From assembly GCF_008017825.1 (NCBI RefSeq), contig NZ_VRLS01000040.1, positions 77,943 to 141,942 of the forward strand: a DNA stretch of 64,000 nt, in the 5' to 3' direction. Below the pieces are notes generated by a model. It was not told the origin of the DNA and did not search any database. It worked only from the letters and a program-made list of their open reading frames with translations. How positions within the stretch are numbered: position 1 is the first letter of the stretch; each line of letters begins with the position of its first letter. Origin of the DNA: Mesonia sp008017825 (GTDB taxonomy: Bacteria > Bacteroidota > Bacteroidia > Flavobacteriales > Flavobacteriaceae). Made by a program: the position numbers and the translations under genes. This document shows positions 42,633 to 51,147 of the stretch, piece by piece.

Positions 42633-43328
42633 CTAGTTCCCTGACTGTTGTTTTGCTTCTTCTTTAAGTTCTTCATTAGCAACAATAGCTAATTCAACTC
42701 TTCTGTTTTTTGCTCTTCCGTCAACCGTATTGTTATCATATTTTGGCTGAGTTTCTCCGTACCATTTGGTAGTAAATCTTCCAGAAGAAAGACCGCTTGA
42801 GGTTAAGTAATTAGTTACAGATTGTGCTCTTTTCTTAGATAGAGTAAGGTTGTATTCTTCACTTCCTGTATTATCTGTATGTCCTTCAACTAATACGTTT
42901 GTATTAGGATATTCTTTAAAAATTCCGATAAGGGTATTTAAAGTTTCTTGAGATTTTGCATTTACACCAGATTTATTGGTATCAAAGTAAACACCACTAT
43001 TTTCATCAAATGTTACACTAATTCCCTCTCCTACTCTAGTCACTTCTGCACCAGGAATTTCGTTTTCAATTTCTTGCGCTTGCTTATCCATTCTATTACC
43101 AATGTAAGCTCCTGCAGCACCACCAACGACACCACCAATAATGGCACCCAAAGCAGTATTATTTCCATCACCTACATTATTACCTATTACACCGCCAATT
43201 ACAGCTCCTCCACCAGCACCAATGGCACCACCTTTTTGAGTATTATTAGCATTTTTTATAGCGTCACATCCAGTTAATAAAAAGGCAACCGCGACAACTA
43301 GAGCTAGAGATTTATTTGCGTATTTCAT
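42633..43328 (-). CDS. OmpA-family lipoprotein with glycine-zipper domain
   Basis: 231 residues. Lipoprotein signal (LLTGC, Cys21), glycine-zipper stretch (about 33-82, repeated GAxxGG and GGVVGGAAGAYIG), then an OmpA-like peptidoglycan-binding domain (VLVEGHTDNTGSEEYNLTLS, TKWYGETQP, GRAKNRRVEL). Anchors the outer membrane to the cell wall; the zipper may insert in membrane. Shares strand with the lipocalin gene, 15 bases downstream of it. Confidence 0.92.
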   Translation of the reverse strand: MKYANKSLALVVAVAFLLTGCDAIKNANNTQKGGAIGAGGGAVIGGVIGNNVGDGNNTALGAIIGGVVGGAAGAYIGNRMDKQAQEIENEIPGAEVTRVGEGISVTFDENSGVYFDTNKSGVNAKSQETLNTLIGIFKEYPNTNVLVEGHTDNTGSEEYNLTLSKKRAQSVTNYLTSSGLSSGRFTTKWYGETQPKYDNNTVDGRAKNRRVELAIVANEELKEEAKQQSGN

Positions 43329-43343
43329 AATTTTTATTGAGAT

Positions 43344-43832
43344 TTATTGGTTAATGCTTTTAATAAATTCCATTCTAATTAAGAATGGCTTTCCTTCATA
43401 AGAAACAGTTTGTTCCCAAGTCATGTTGTTTTCGCTTAGACTTGCTAATTTTAGTCGGTAACCTGTGTCTACTTTTCTTGCGTTTTCCCCTTCTTTTACC
43501 ACTTTAAGTGTAAAGTTATAAAGACCAGTTGTTTGATCTATTTCTTGTACCGACCATACAAATTCTCTCATAGTTGTATCGCAACCAGAACCGCTTTGCA
43601 TATAGCTACCTTGGTTATTATTAGATACAAAATTCCAACTAGAATTGGTAAAACATTTAGAAGAAGCGTCTTGGAATAAAGTAACATCTACAAATCCAGA
43701 ACTATTTGGATAAGTAATATTCGTTAACGTCCAATCTCCTTTAAAGGTTCTTTCTGCTTGTCTTTCAATTTTAGTAGTACCACAAGAAACTGCAACGATA
43801 GCTACTAAAAGCAATAAAACTGTTTTTTTCAT
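43344..43832 (-). CDS. Lipocalin-family lipoprotein
   Basis: 162 residues. Lipoprotein signal (AVSCG, Cys17), then a beta-rich domain starting FKGDWTLTNITYP, with Cys residues (KCFTNSSW; SGSGCDTT) that could form a disulfide. Fits the Bacteroidota lipocalin-like family. Ligand unknown. Co-transcribed with the OmpA-family gene. Confidence 0.85.
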   Translation of the reverse strand: MKKTVLLLLVAIVAVSCGTTKIERQAERTFKGDWTLTNITYPNSSGFVDVTLFQDASSKCFTNSSWNFVSNNNQGSYMQSGSGCDTTMREFVWSVQEIDQTTGLYNFTLKVVKEGENARKVDTGYRLKLASLSENNMTWEQTVSYEGKPFLIRMEFIKSINQ

Positions 43833-43943
43833 AATTAATATTTGGTTGTTATGAGTTCAAAAATAATTATGAACTTCAGTTTAAAATTTAGAATTAAGAA
43901 AAATTAACGAAAACTTGTTAAAAAACACCTAAAGAGTGAGGGA

Positions 43944-45935
43944 CTAATAAACTATTAGTTTTTCTAATTCTGTTTCAAATTCTGCTTTAGCGAGATATTG
44001 ATCTTCTAAATTTTTTGAAAAAGGAATTGGGGTCTCTAAACTCCCTACTCTTTTTACAGGAGCATCAAGATATTCAAAACACTCTTCTGATATCATCGCC
44101 GAAATATCTGAAGCAATCCCTCCAAATAAACTGTCTTCTTGAAGAATAATCACTTTTCCTGTTTTCTTTACGGAATTAAATATAGCTTCTTTATCTAGAG
44201 GTTGTAAGCTTCTTAAATCTAATAAATCTGCGTGAATATGAGAGTTTTTATTTAAAACCTCAATCGCCCAATGTACGCCCGCTCCGTAAGTAATAATACT
44301 TATTTTATCTCCTTTCCTAAGCTGTGCCGCTTTACCAAAAGGTAAACTGTAGTAATCTACAGGTACTTCTTGACGAATACTTCTATATAAGGCTTTATGT
44401 TCAAAGAAAAGTACAGGGTTAGGATCTTCAATCGCAGTAGCCATCAAACCCTTAGCATCGTATGGAAAAGCAGGATAAACAACTTTTAATCCTGGAGTTT
44501 TGGTAAACCAAGCTTCATTGGTTTGACTATGGAATGGTCCGGCTCCTACTCCGGCACCACATGGCATTCTTAAGACAACGTCGGCGTTTTGATTCCAGCG
44601 GTAATGTACTTTCGCTAAGTAATTCACAATAGGATTAAAACCTGAAGAAACGAAATCACTAAACTGTAATTCTACGACAGATTTAACTCCGTTAATAGAC
44701 AATCCCATGGCAGTACTTACAATCCCAGATTCACATATAGGAGTGTTTTTTATGCGTTCACGACCAAATTCCTCCAAAAAGCCTTCGGTGATTTTGAAAA
44801 CCCCTCCATAATCTGCTACATCTTGTCCCATGAGAATTAGATTTTCATGGCGTTGCATAGATTGTTTTAAACCTTGAGAAATAGCATCAATAAATCGAAC
44901 TTCTTCTTTTTGTGATGTTTTAGGGAGCGTAGGCGTAAAATTAAAGTGTTGGTAAACATCTTTAATCTCATTCTCTACAGTAGAAGAAATTACCTCTTCA
45001 TCATCAGCCATCTTAAGGTGTGCACTAATTTCTGCCCTTATTAAGTCTTCTTGGTGTGTTATTTTTTCTTCCGTTAAGATTCCTTCTGACAATAAATACT
45101 TTTTAAAATTTTCTATAGGATCTTTCTTTTCCCAAAAATCCATCAATTCTTGCGGAACATATTTAGTACCACTTGCTTCTTCATGCCCTCGCATTCTAAA
45201 TGTTTTAAACTCAATTAAAACAGGTCGAGGGTTTTCTCGCATGCTTTCTGCAATCTCATTAACTTTAGTGTATACTTCAATGATATTATTACCATCAATA
45301 ATATGAGATTCAATTCCGTATCCTGCGCCTCTATCTGCAAGATTTTCACATCTATATTGTTCTGCTGTAGGAGTTGATAGTCCGTATCCATTATTTTCTA
45401 TACAAAATAACACAGGTAAATCCCATACAGATGCAATGTTTAAAGCTTCGTGAAAATCACCTTCGCTTGTCCCTCCCTCACCTGTAAAAACGGCAGTTAT
45501 TTTTTTTTCTTTACGGAATTGATGCGCTAAAGCGATACCATCGGCTACACCTAATTGCGGACCCAAATGCGAAATCATTCCTATAATTTTATACTCTTGA
45601 GTACCAAAATGAAAACTGCGATCACGGCCTTTAGTAAACCCAGATTTTTTTCCTTGCCATTGAGAGAACAAGCGATGAAGCGGAACTTCTTTAGTTGTAA
45701 AAACTCCTAAATTGCGATGCATGGGAAGTACATATTCATCAGGGAACAAACAACTGGTTACTCCTACCGATATAGCTTCTTGACCAATCCCACTAAACCA
45801 TTTAGAAATACGCCCTTGACGAAGTAAAATGAGCATTTTTTCTTCAATAAGCCTAGGTTTTAGCATTTTAAAGAAAAGTTGAGTAAGTTGATTAGAATCT
45901 AAGGTATTGGAAGGATAACTTATTTCGGGAAGCAT
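43944..45935 (-). CDS. Fused alpha/beta E1 dehydrogenase (branched-chain 2-oxoacid or pyruvate type)
   Basis: 663 residues. The first half is an E1-alpha (TPP motif GEGGTSEGDFHEALNIAS to NN; phosphate loop GHEEASGTKY) and the second half an E1-beta (LILMGQDVADYGGVF, RMPCGAGVGAG, VYPAFPYDAKGL). The fusion is common in Bacteroidota. It decarboxylates a 2-oxoacid and passes the acyl group to an E2 not encoded here. Substrate (branched-chain or pyruvate) cannot be settled from this sequence. An exact TAAATTTG -7 box (45961-45968) lies upstream. Confidence 0.93.
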   Translation of the reverse strand: MLPEISYPSNTLDSNQLTQLFFKMLKPRLIEEKMLILLRQGRISKWFSGIGQEAISVGVTSCLFPDEYVLPMHRNLGVFTTKEVPLHRLFSQWQGKKSGFTKGRDRSFHFGTQEYKIIGMISHLGPQLGVADGIALAHQFRKEKKITAVFTGEGGTSEGDFHEALNIASVWDLPVLFCIENNGYGLSTPTAEQYRCENLADRGAGYGIESHIIDGNNIIEVYTKVNEIAESMRENPRPVLIEFKTFRMRGHEEASGTKYVPQELMDFWEKKDPIENFKKYLLSEGILTEEKITHQEDLIRAEISAHLKMADDEEVISSTVENEIKDVYQHFNFTPTLPKTSQKEEVRFIDAISQGLKQSMQRHENLILMGQDVADYGGVFKITEGFLEEFGRERIKNTPICESGIVSTAMGLSINGVKSVVELQFSDFVSSGFNPIVNYLAKVHYRWNQNADVVLRMPCGAGVGAGPFHSQTNEAWFTKTPGLKVVYPAFPYDAKGLMATAIEDPNPVLFFEHKALYRSIRQEVPVDYYSLPFGKAAQLRKGDKISIITYGAGVHWAIEVLNKNSHIHADLLDLRSLQPLDKEAIFNSVKKTGKVIILQEDSLFGGIASDISAMISEECFEYLDAPVKRVGSLETPIPFSKNLEDQYLAKAEFETELEKLIVY

Positions 45936-45960
45936 AGTATATAATTACATTTTAGTTAAT

Positions 45961-45968
45961 CAAATTTA
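45961..45968 (-). promoter_or_regulatory. Predicted -7 box for the E1 dehydrogenase (TAAATTTG)
   Basis: Minus-strand match to TAnnTTTG, 25 bases upstream of the ATG at 45935. No -33 element identified. Confidence 0.4.
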
Positions 45969-46152
45969 AAAAGAAATAATTCATAGAGGCATATTTTTTT
46001 TCAATTATAATTTATTTATTAAACAAGCTTAAACATCTAAATAAAACAGGTGATATAGTACTCAAAATCATACAATGCTGAGATTCAATTAATACTTTAT
46101 GTTAATTAAATATATTTTTTTTAAATTAGAAGGAATTTAAAACCAATCTATT

Positions 46153-47850
46153 ATGAAAAATCTTTACTTAGTTTTCTTTCTAATTTTTATTGGATATTCG
46201 GGTTACTCCCAATATCAAATCGACTTTGATAGTTTCACTACAGGCGATGTTAGTAGTCAATCTACCTATTTAGAATTATGGCCCGATCCTACTGCTAGTC
46301 CTACCGATCCGCAGGTGACCACAGCATATTCATTTTCTACACCACATTCTATGAATGTAAGAGAGCTTTCTGGTGGTATTGAAGATGATATCTTATTTAA
46401 TTTAGGAAATAAAGATTCTGGTATTTGGGTAGTCAAATGGATGATGTATGTTCCTACAGGAAAAGTAGGATATTGGAATATACAAGAAAATGCAAGTATT
46501 AATCCTATCGTTCAGCATAATAATGAAATTTTTGTAGGTAGCACAGCATCTGGAGGTACTGCCAATGTGATAACCTATACAGAATCTAGTACTACCTCTA
46601 CTTATACGGTTTCCTATCCAAGTGATAGCTGGTTTGAAGTAATTACTACTATAGATTTTAGTACTACAGAAATATCTATTGAAATAGATGGAAACTCATT
46701 AATTACTAATCATACATATCCCGGACTTCAATTAGGTGCTATCGATTTTTATTCAGTAGATTTAAATACTAGCTTTTTTATAGATGATTTTAAGTTGTAT
46801 GAAGGTTGCTATATTCCTGGCAATCTTACGTTGGATAATACAACTGATGTCTCTGCTGATTTTTCTTGGAACGTGGTTTCTACAGAAACTGGGGGCTATA
46901 ATTATTTAGTAATGCAACCTGGTGACGATCCCAATATGGACACTCCAATTGATAGCGGTACAACCTTAGCAGGGGCATCAACATTACAAATTACAGGATT
47001 ATCTCCTTTAACTAGCTATGATTTTTACTTACAAAGTAATTGTGATAATGCTGAAATAAGTGATTGGACAAATATGATTAATTTTACGACTTCTGCCTCT
47101 TGTTCAACACCTACAGTTACGACTTATCCTTATTTAGAAAATTTTGAAAATGATAGTCAATCGCTAGGATGTTGGTCCCAAGTGAACGAAATAGGAAGCG
47201 CTGATTGGACTTATTCTGAAGGTTCAACTTCAGGAAGTATAAATTCAGCTGTTAGTGGCGTTCAAAATATTGTTTTTGTAAGTCAATCTAGTGTTGGAGA
47301 TCCTATAACCAAATACATTAGTCCTGTATTTGACTTGTCTAGCCTAACAAATCCTATTCTAAAGTTCTATTTTGCACAAGAGGATTATTTTGGAGATTAT
47401 AATACTTTAAAAGTGTATTATAGAATAAGTGATCAAGATAGTTGGGTAGAATTAGAACATTATGATCAAAGTGAAGATATTTGGACACAAGTAGAATTAC
47501 CACTTCCTAACCCTACGAGCACTTATCAAATAGCTTTTGAAGGAATTAATAATTTTGGAAGGCCTAATGTGATTGATGATGTAGAAATTGATGAAAAATT
47601 ATCTACCTATTCTTCCACTATTGAAGGTTTTAGTTATTATCCAAATCCAACTAAAAATACAGTTAATTTTATTGCAAATACCAATATTCAAGAGCTTAAG
47701 GTTTTTGATGTTCTGGGAAAAGAAGTATATAATGTAACACCCCACCAAACAGATTTTGAAATGAACTTATCTAACTTAAATAGTGGTGTGTATTTTATAA
47801 AAGCAACTATTAATAATCAAACTAAATCTTTTAAAATCATTAAAGAATAA
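46153..47850 (+). CDS. Secreted T9SS cargo protein with fibronectin type III and MAM-like domains
   Basis: 565 residues. Signal peptide (about 1-18), an N-terminal beta-sandwich (about 20-210), a fibronectin type III-like unit (VSADFSWNVVSTETGGYNYL, about 225-310), a MAM/adhesin-like sandwich (PYLENFEND, about 315-475) and a C-terminal type A T9SS sorting domain (YPNPTKNTVNF, KVFDVLGKEV, LNSGVYFIKA). Exported across the outer membrane and probably anchored at the cell surface; adhesion or polymer binding is a fair guess. No catalytic residues recognised. Confidence 0.88.
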   Translation: MKNLYLVFFLIFIGYSGYSQYQIDFDSFTTGDVSSQSTYLELWPDPTASPTDPQVTTAYSFSTPHSMNVRELSGGIEDDILFNLGNKDSGIWVVKWMMYVPTGKVGYWNIQENASINPIVQHNNEIFVGSTASGGTANVITYTESSTTSTYTVSYPSDSWFEVITTIDFSTTEISIEIDGNSLITNHTYPGLQLGAIDFYSVDLNTSFFIDDFKLYEGCYIPGNLTLDNTTDVSADFSWNVVSTETGGYNYLVMQPGDDPNMDTPIDSGTTLAGASTLQITGLSPLTSYDFYLQSNCDNAEISDWTNMINFTTSASCSTPTVTTYPYLENFENDSQSLGCWSQVNEIGSADWTYSEGSTSGSINSAVSGVQNIVFVSQSSVGDPITKYISPVFDLSSLTNPILKFYFAQEDYFGDYNTLKVYYRISDQDSWVELEHYDQSEDIWTQVELPLPNPTSTYQIAFEGINNFGRPNVIDDVEIDEKLSTYSSTIEGFSYYPNPTKNTVNFIANTNIQELKVFDVLGKEVYNVTPHQTDFEMNLSNLNSGVYFIKATINNQTKSFKIIKE

Positions 47851-47871
47851 TCTTTTTTCTTCTTTATATTC

Positions 47872-47900
47872 AAAAGCCTGTTTAAATACAGGCTTTTTTT
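47872..47900 (+). terminator. Intrinsic terminator of the T9SS cargo gene
   Basis: Stem AAAAGCCTGT / ACAGGCTTTT (47872-47881 with 47888-47897), 6-base loop, T tract. Confidence 0.88.
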
Positions 47901-47942
47901 ATGTTATAGTAGGGTAATTATAAAAGAATGAAAGAATTTAAT

Positions 47943-47950
47943 TAACTTTG
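47943..47950 (+). promoter_or_regulatory. Predicted -7 box for the oxygenase/SUI1/DUF1835 operon (TAACTTTG)
   Basis: Exact TAnnTTTG, 25 bases upstream of the ATG at 47976, after the preceding terminator. Confidence 0.45.
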
Positions 47951-47975
47951 TTAGATAACCAGAATTTGAATACAT

Positions 47976-48941
47976 ATGTCAATGAATAATATACCAAGCG
48001 TAGATCTTTCAGATTTTTTATCTGATGATCCTAAACGTAAAGAAAAGTTTGTAAACGAAATAGGTAAAGCTTATGAAGAAATAGGTTTTGTATCTTTAAA
48101 AAACCATTTTCTAAGCGATGATCTTGTAAGTGAACTCTATAAAGAAGTAAAGTCCTTTTTTGATCTTTCTTTAGAAACTAAAGAGAAATACGAAATTGAG
48201 GGATTAGGCGGACAAAGAGGTTATATCTCTTTTGGAAAGGAGCATGCAAAGGGAAAAAAAGAGGGTGATTTAAAAGAATTTTGGCACTTTGGTCAAGAAC
48301 CTTCAGAAGATGCAAATTTAATAGAAGATTATCCAGAAAACGTTCAGGTTGAAGAGCTAAAAGACTTTAATAAAACTGGGATGGAAGCTTATAGAATGCT
48401 AGAAAAAACAGGGATTTATGTTCTTCGTGCATTAGCCTTATATATCAATTTAGACGAAAACTATTTTGATCATTGGGCGAGTAATGGTAATAGTATTTTA
48501 AGACCTATTCACTACCCTCCTATTACTGAAGAACCTAAAGGCGCTGTAAGAGCTGGAGCTCATGGTGATATTAATCTTATTACTCTGCTAATGGGTGCTT
48601 CTACTGGTGGCTTACAAGTTTTAAGAAAAGATGGAGAATGGATTGACGCTATTCCTGAAGAAGATGAATTGGTGATTAACGTTGGAGATATGTTAGAAAG
48701 ACACACCAATAATAAATTGAGATCAACTATTCACCGTGTAATCAACCCACCAAAAGAACAATGGTCACAACCTAGATATTCTATTCCATTTTTTATGCAT
48801 CCTCGTAGTGAGATGAAATTAGATTGTTTAGAAGAATGTATTGATGAAAATCATCCTAAGCAATATGAAGATATTACTGCTGGAGAATTTTTACACCAGC
48901 GATTGGTAGAAATAGGTTTAATTAAAGAAGATAAAGCCTAA
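47976..48941 (+). CDS. 2-oxoglutarate/Fe(II)-dependent dioxygenase (isopenicillin N synthase family)
   Basis: 321 residues. N-terminal DIOX_N segment (IPSVDLSDFLSDDPKRKE) and a 2OG-FeII_Oxy domain with AHGDINLITLL (His and Asp ligands), distal His in STIHRVI and 2OG-binding RYSIPFF. Uses Fe(II) and usually 2OG to oxidise an unknown substrate. First gene of a run with the SUI1-type gene (5 bases) and more. Confidence 0.92.
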   Translation: MSMNNIPSVDLSDFLSDDPKRKEKFVNEIGKAYEEIGFVSLKNHFLSDDLVSELYKEVKSFFDLSLETKEKYEIEGLGGQRGYISFGKEHAKGKKEGDLKEFWHFGQEPSEDANLIEDYPENVQVEELKDFNKTGMEAYRMLEKTGIYVLRALALYINLDENYFDHWASNGNSILRPIHYPPITEEPKGAVRAGAHGDINLITLLMGASTGGLQVLRKDGEWIDAIPEEDELVINVGDMLERHTNNKLRSTIHRVINPPKEQWSQPRYSIPFFMHPRSEMKLDCLEECIDENHPKQYEDITAGEFLHQRLVEIGLIKEDKA

Positions 48942-48946
48942 TAATT

Positions 48947-49276
48947 ATGGATTTAAAAGATCAGTTAAAAAATCTTTTTCCAGATCACGAAGTCAGTGGA
49001 CCCGAAAATCATGAGGAGGACCAAAATGGAATTTGGTTACAAGACGATCCGCTTATTTGCAAATATGAAAAAAGAAAAGGTAAGCCTGTCACCATCATTG
49101 AAGGTTATACAGGTGCCGATGAAGATTTTAAAATTTTAGCTAAAGAACTTAAAACGACGCTTGGCGTTGGAGGATCTACTAAAAATGAACAAATCATTAT
49201 TCAAGGTGATTATCGTCCCCAGATTATGGAAATGTTAAAAGAAAAGGGCTTTCAGGTAAAGCGCGTTGGTGGATAA
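48947..49276 (+). CDS. SUI1/eIF1-like translation factor (YciH family)
   Basis: 109 residues. Core KRKGKPVTIIEGYTGADEDF and GVGGSTKNEQIIIQGDY, and the ending EKGFQVKRVGG, all typical of bacterial SUI1-domain proteins, which help discriminate initiation codons. The 3' end overlaps the start of the next gene. Confidence 0.9.
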   Translation: MDLKDQLKNLFPDHEVSGPENHEEDQNGIWLQDDPLICKYEKRKGKPVTIIEGYTGADEDFKILAKELKTTLGVGGSTKNEQIIIQGDYRPQIMEMLKEKGFQVKRVGG

Positions 49277-50201
49277 TTCTCGTACACTACATATCATAAA
49301 TGGTGATAGTGTTGTAACTCCATTAAATCATCTAAACCTTAACGGAAAAAAATTCGTTTGGAGAGAGATGCTTTGTGAAGGACCTACAGAAATCCATCCT
49401 AATACTTCAAGTTTTAAAGAAGTTAGAAAAGCTTTTTTATCTAAGTATTATGATATTCCGCCAAAGGATTATGAAGATAAATTTATTTCTCAATTTTCTA
49501 TTCTTGAAGATAACCAATTCTCTGAAGTCAATTTATGGTTTGAATATGATCTATTTTGTCATATGAATATGCTGGCAGCTATTCAGCTGTTATCCGATTT
49601 AGAATTTGATCTTCCTATTTATCTTATCTGTAGCGGAAGAATAAAAGGCGAAAGCAAATTGAAAGGTTTAGCCGAATTAACTACAGAAGAATTTAAGCAA
49701 GAATATGAGAATCGTGTTTTATTAACAAAAGATGATATTGAACTTGCTTTACATATTTGGACGCTTTACAACGAGAAAAATCCAAAAAAAATAGTTCCGT
49801 TACTTAGCAAAGATTCCAATTTTAAATATTTATCAAGTTGTCTAAGAGCTCATTTAGAACGATTTCCTAATGCTATAACAGGATTAAATGTATTAGAAGA
49901 AAATCTTTTAAATTTAATAAATAACTACCATATTACTTCTGCCCATCAATGGTTAGGCTATAGTTTACAATATCAAGGCTATTATGGTTATGGGGATTTA
50001 CAAATGCAAAAATTAATTGATAAGTTAAGTACTTTTACGGTCCACACAAAAGATAGGTTAATTCTCAATGATAAAGGAATGTCTATTATAAATAACAAAG
50101 AAAACTTTTATAGAGAAATGAAGGATACTATGGTTTTTGGTGGAGCCTATAAATATGATTTCCTCTATAATAAAGACTCTCATAAGCTATTAAAATTATA
50201 A
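49266..50201 (+). CDS. DUF1835 domain protein
   Basis: 311 residues. N-terminus HIINGDSVVTPLNHLNLNGKK is the DUF1835 motif; the rest matches the family C-terminal domain (LHIWTLYNEKNP, LERFPNAITGL). No ATG within the first 35 codons, so the start is TTG 49266 or GTG 49269, overlapping the SUI1 gene by 8-11 bases. Function unknown. Family members are often beside RNA or nucleotide genes. Confidence 0.8.
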   Translation: MVDNSRTLHIINGDSVVTPLNHLNLNGKKFVWREMLCEGPTEIHPNTSSFKEVRKAFLSKYYDIPPKDYEDKFISQFSILEDNQFSEVNLWFEYDLFCHMNMLAAIQLLSDLEFDLPIYLICSGRIKGESKLKGLAELTTEEFKQEYENRVLLTKDDIELALHIWTLYNEKNPKKIVPLLSKDSNFKYLSSCLRAHLERFPNAITGLNVLEENLLNLINNYHITSAHQWLGYSLQYQGYYGYGDLQMQKLIDKLSTFTVHTKDRLILNDKGMSIINNKENFYREMKDTMVFGGAYKYDFLYNKDSHKLLKL

Positions 50202-50203
50202 AT

Positions 50204-51076
50204 ATGATTAAAGAATCTGAGCTAATATTAAATCCAGATGGTAGTATATATCATCTTAATTTAAAACCAGAAAACATATCTAATTACATCATCACGGTTG
50301 GTGATCCAGACCGTATAGATAGCATTACAAAACATTTTGATAATGTTGAATTTAAAACCCAAAAAAGAGAGTTTCAAACCCAAACGGGAACTTATAAAAA
50401 CAGAAGAATAACAGTAGTTTCAACTGGTATTGGTACTGATAATATTGATATTGTTTTTAATGAGTTAGATGCTTTAGTAAATATAGATTTAGAAACTAGG
50501 AAGGTCAAAAAAGAACATCAACAGCTTACTTTTGTAAGAATTGGAACATCGGGATCTATTCAAAAAGATATTCCTGTAGACTCTTTTTTAGCTTCAGAAA
50601 AAGCGATTGGTTTTGATGGGCTCCTCTACTATTACGAGAGTGATGAATTCTTAGAGAAAGGGATTGCAAATAAACTTCAAGAACACTTAAATTTACATCC
50701 GCATAAAGCGACACCTTATGTAGTAAATTCTAGTAAAACCCTTTTAGATCATTTTACGAAAGACGAAAAGGTTTTTAAAGGAATCACAGGTACAAACGTT
50801 GGCTTTTACGGTCCGCAAGGCCGTGTTTTGAGAGCAAGCTTACAAGATGAAAATTTCATAGATGAATTAACCAGTTTTAAGTATCAAGATTATAAAATCA
50901 CTAATCTAGAAATGGAAACAAGTGGTATTTACGGTATGTCTAAGCTATTAGGTCACAGAGCGCTATCTATGAATGCAATTATAGCGAATAGAGAAACTGG
51001 AGATTTTAGTAATGATCCTTTACAAGCCGTAGAAGACCTCATTATATTTACTTTAAACAAAATGGCTACTATATAA
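50204..51076 (+). CDS. Nucleoside phosphorylase (uridine phosphorylase-like)
   Basis: 290 residues. Phosphate loop VGDPDRI, STGIGTDNIDI, IGTSG, GITGTNVGFYGPQGR, and LEMETSGIYG near the C-terminus, all family signatures. Splits a nucleoside with phosphate into base and (deoxy)ribose-1-phosphate for salvage; upp elsewhere in this window would use the uracil. Begins 2 bases after the DUF1835 stop. Confidence 0.9.
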   Translation: MIKESELILNPDGSIYHLNLKPENISNYIITVGDPDRIDSITKHFDNVEFKTQKREFQTQTGTYKNRRITVVSTGIGTDNIDIVFNELDALVNIDLETRKVKKEHQQLTFVRIGTSGSIQKDIPVDSFLASEKAIGFDGLLYYYESDEFLEKGIANKLQEHLNLHPHKATPYVVNSSKTLLDHFTKDEKVFKGITGTNVGFYGPQGRVLRASLQDENFIDELTSFKYQDYKITNLEMETSGIYGMSKLLGHRALSMNAIIANRETGDFSNDPLQAVEDLIIFTLNKMATI

Positions 51077-51095
51077 TAGGCTTTATTTAACAGAA

Positions 51096-51110
51096 CTTTA
51101 GCCGCTAAAG
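51096..51110. promoter_or_regulatory. Odd palindrome CTTTAGC-C-GCTAAAG upstream of ppk1
   Basis: Seven-base perfect inverted repeat around one central base, 37 bases before the ppk1 ATG. Too tight a loop for a terminator; a protein-binding site is more likely. It also lies 19 bases past the phosphorylase stop. Confidence 0.35.
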
Positions 51111-51147
51111 GAGGGCTTAATTTGTAGTTTTGAAGAAATTATAATCT

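Noticed and set aside
42948..43277. 109-codon plus-strand frame rich in Thr, Ser and Ile
   Set aside because: Antisense to the glycine-zipper/OmpA gene; repetitive amino acids come from the Gly codons opposite.
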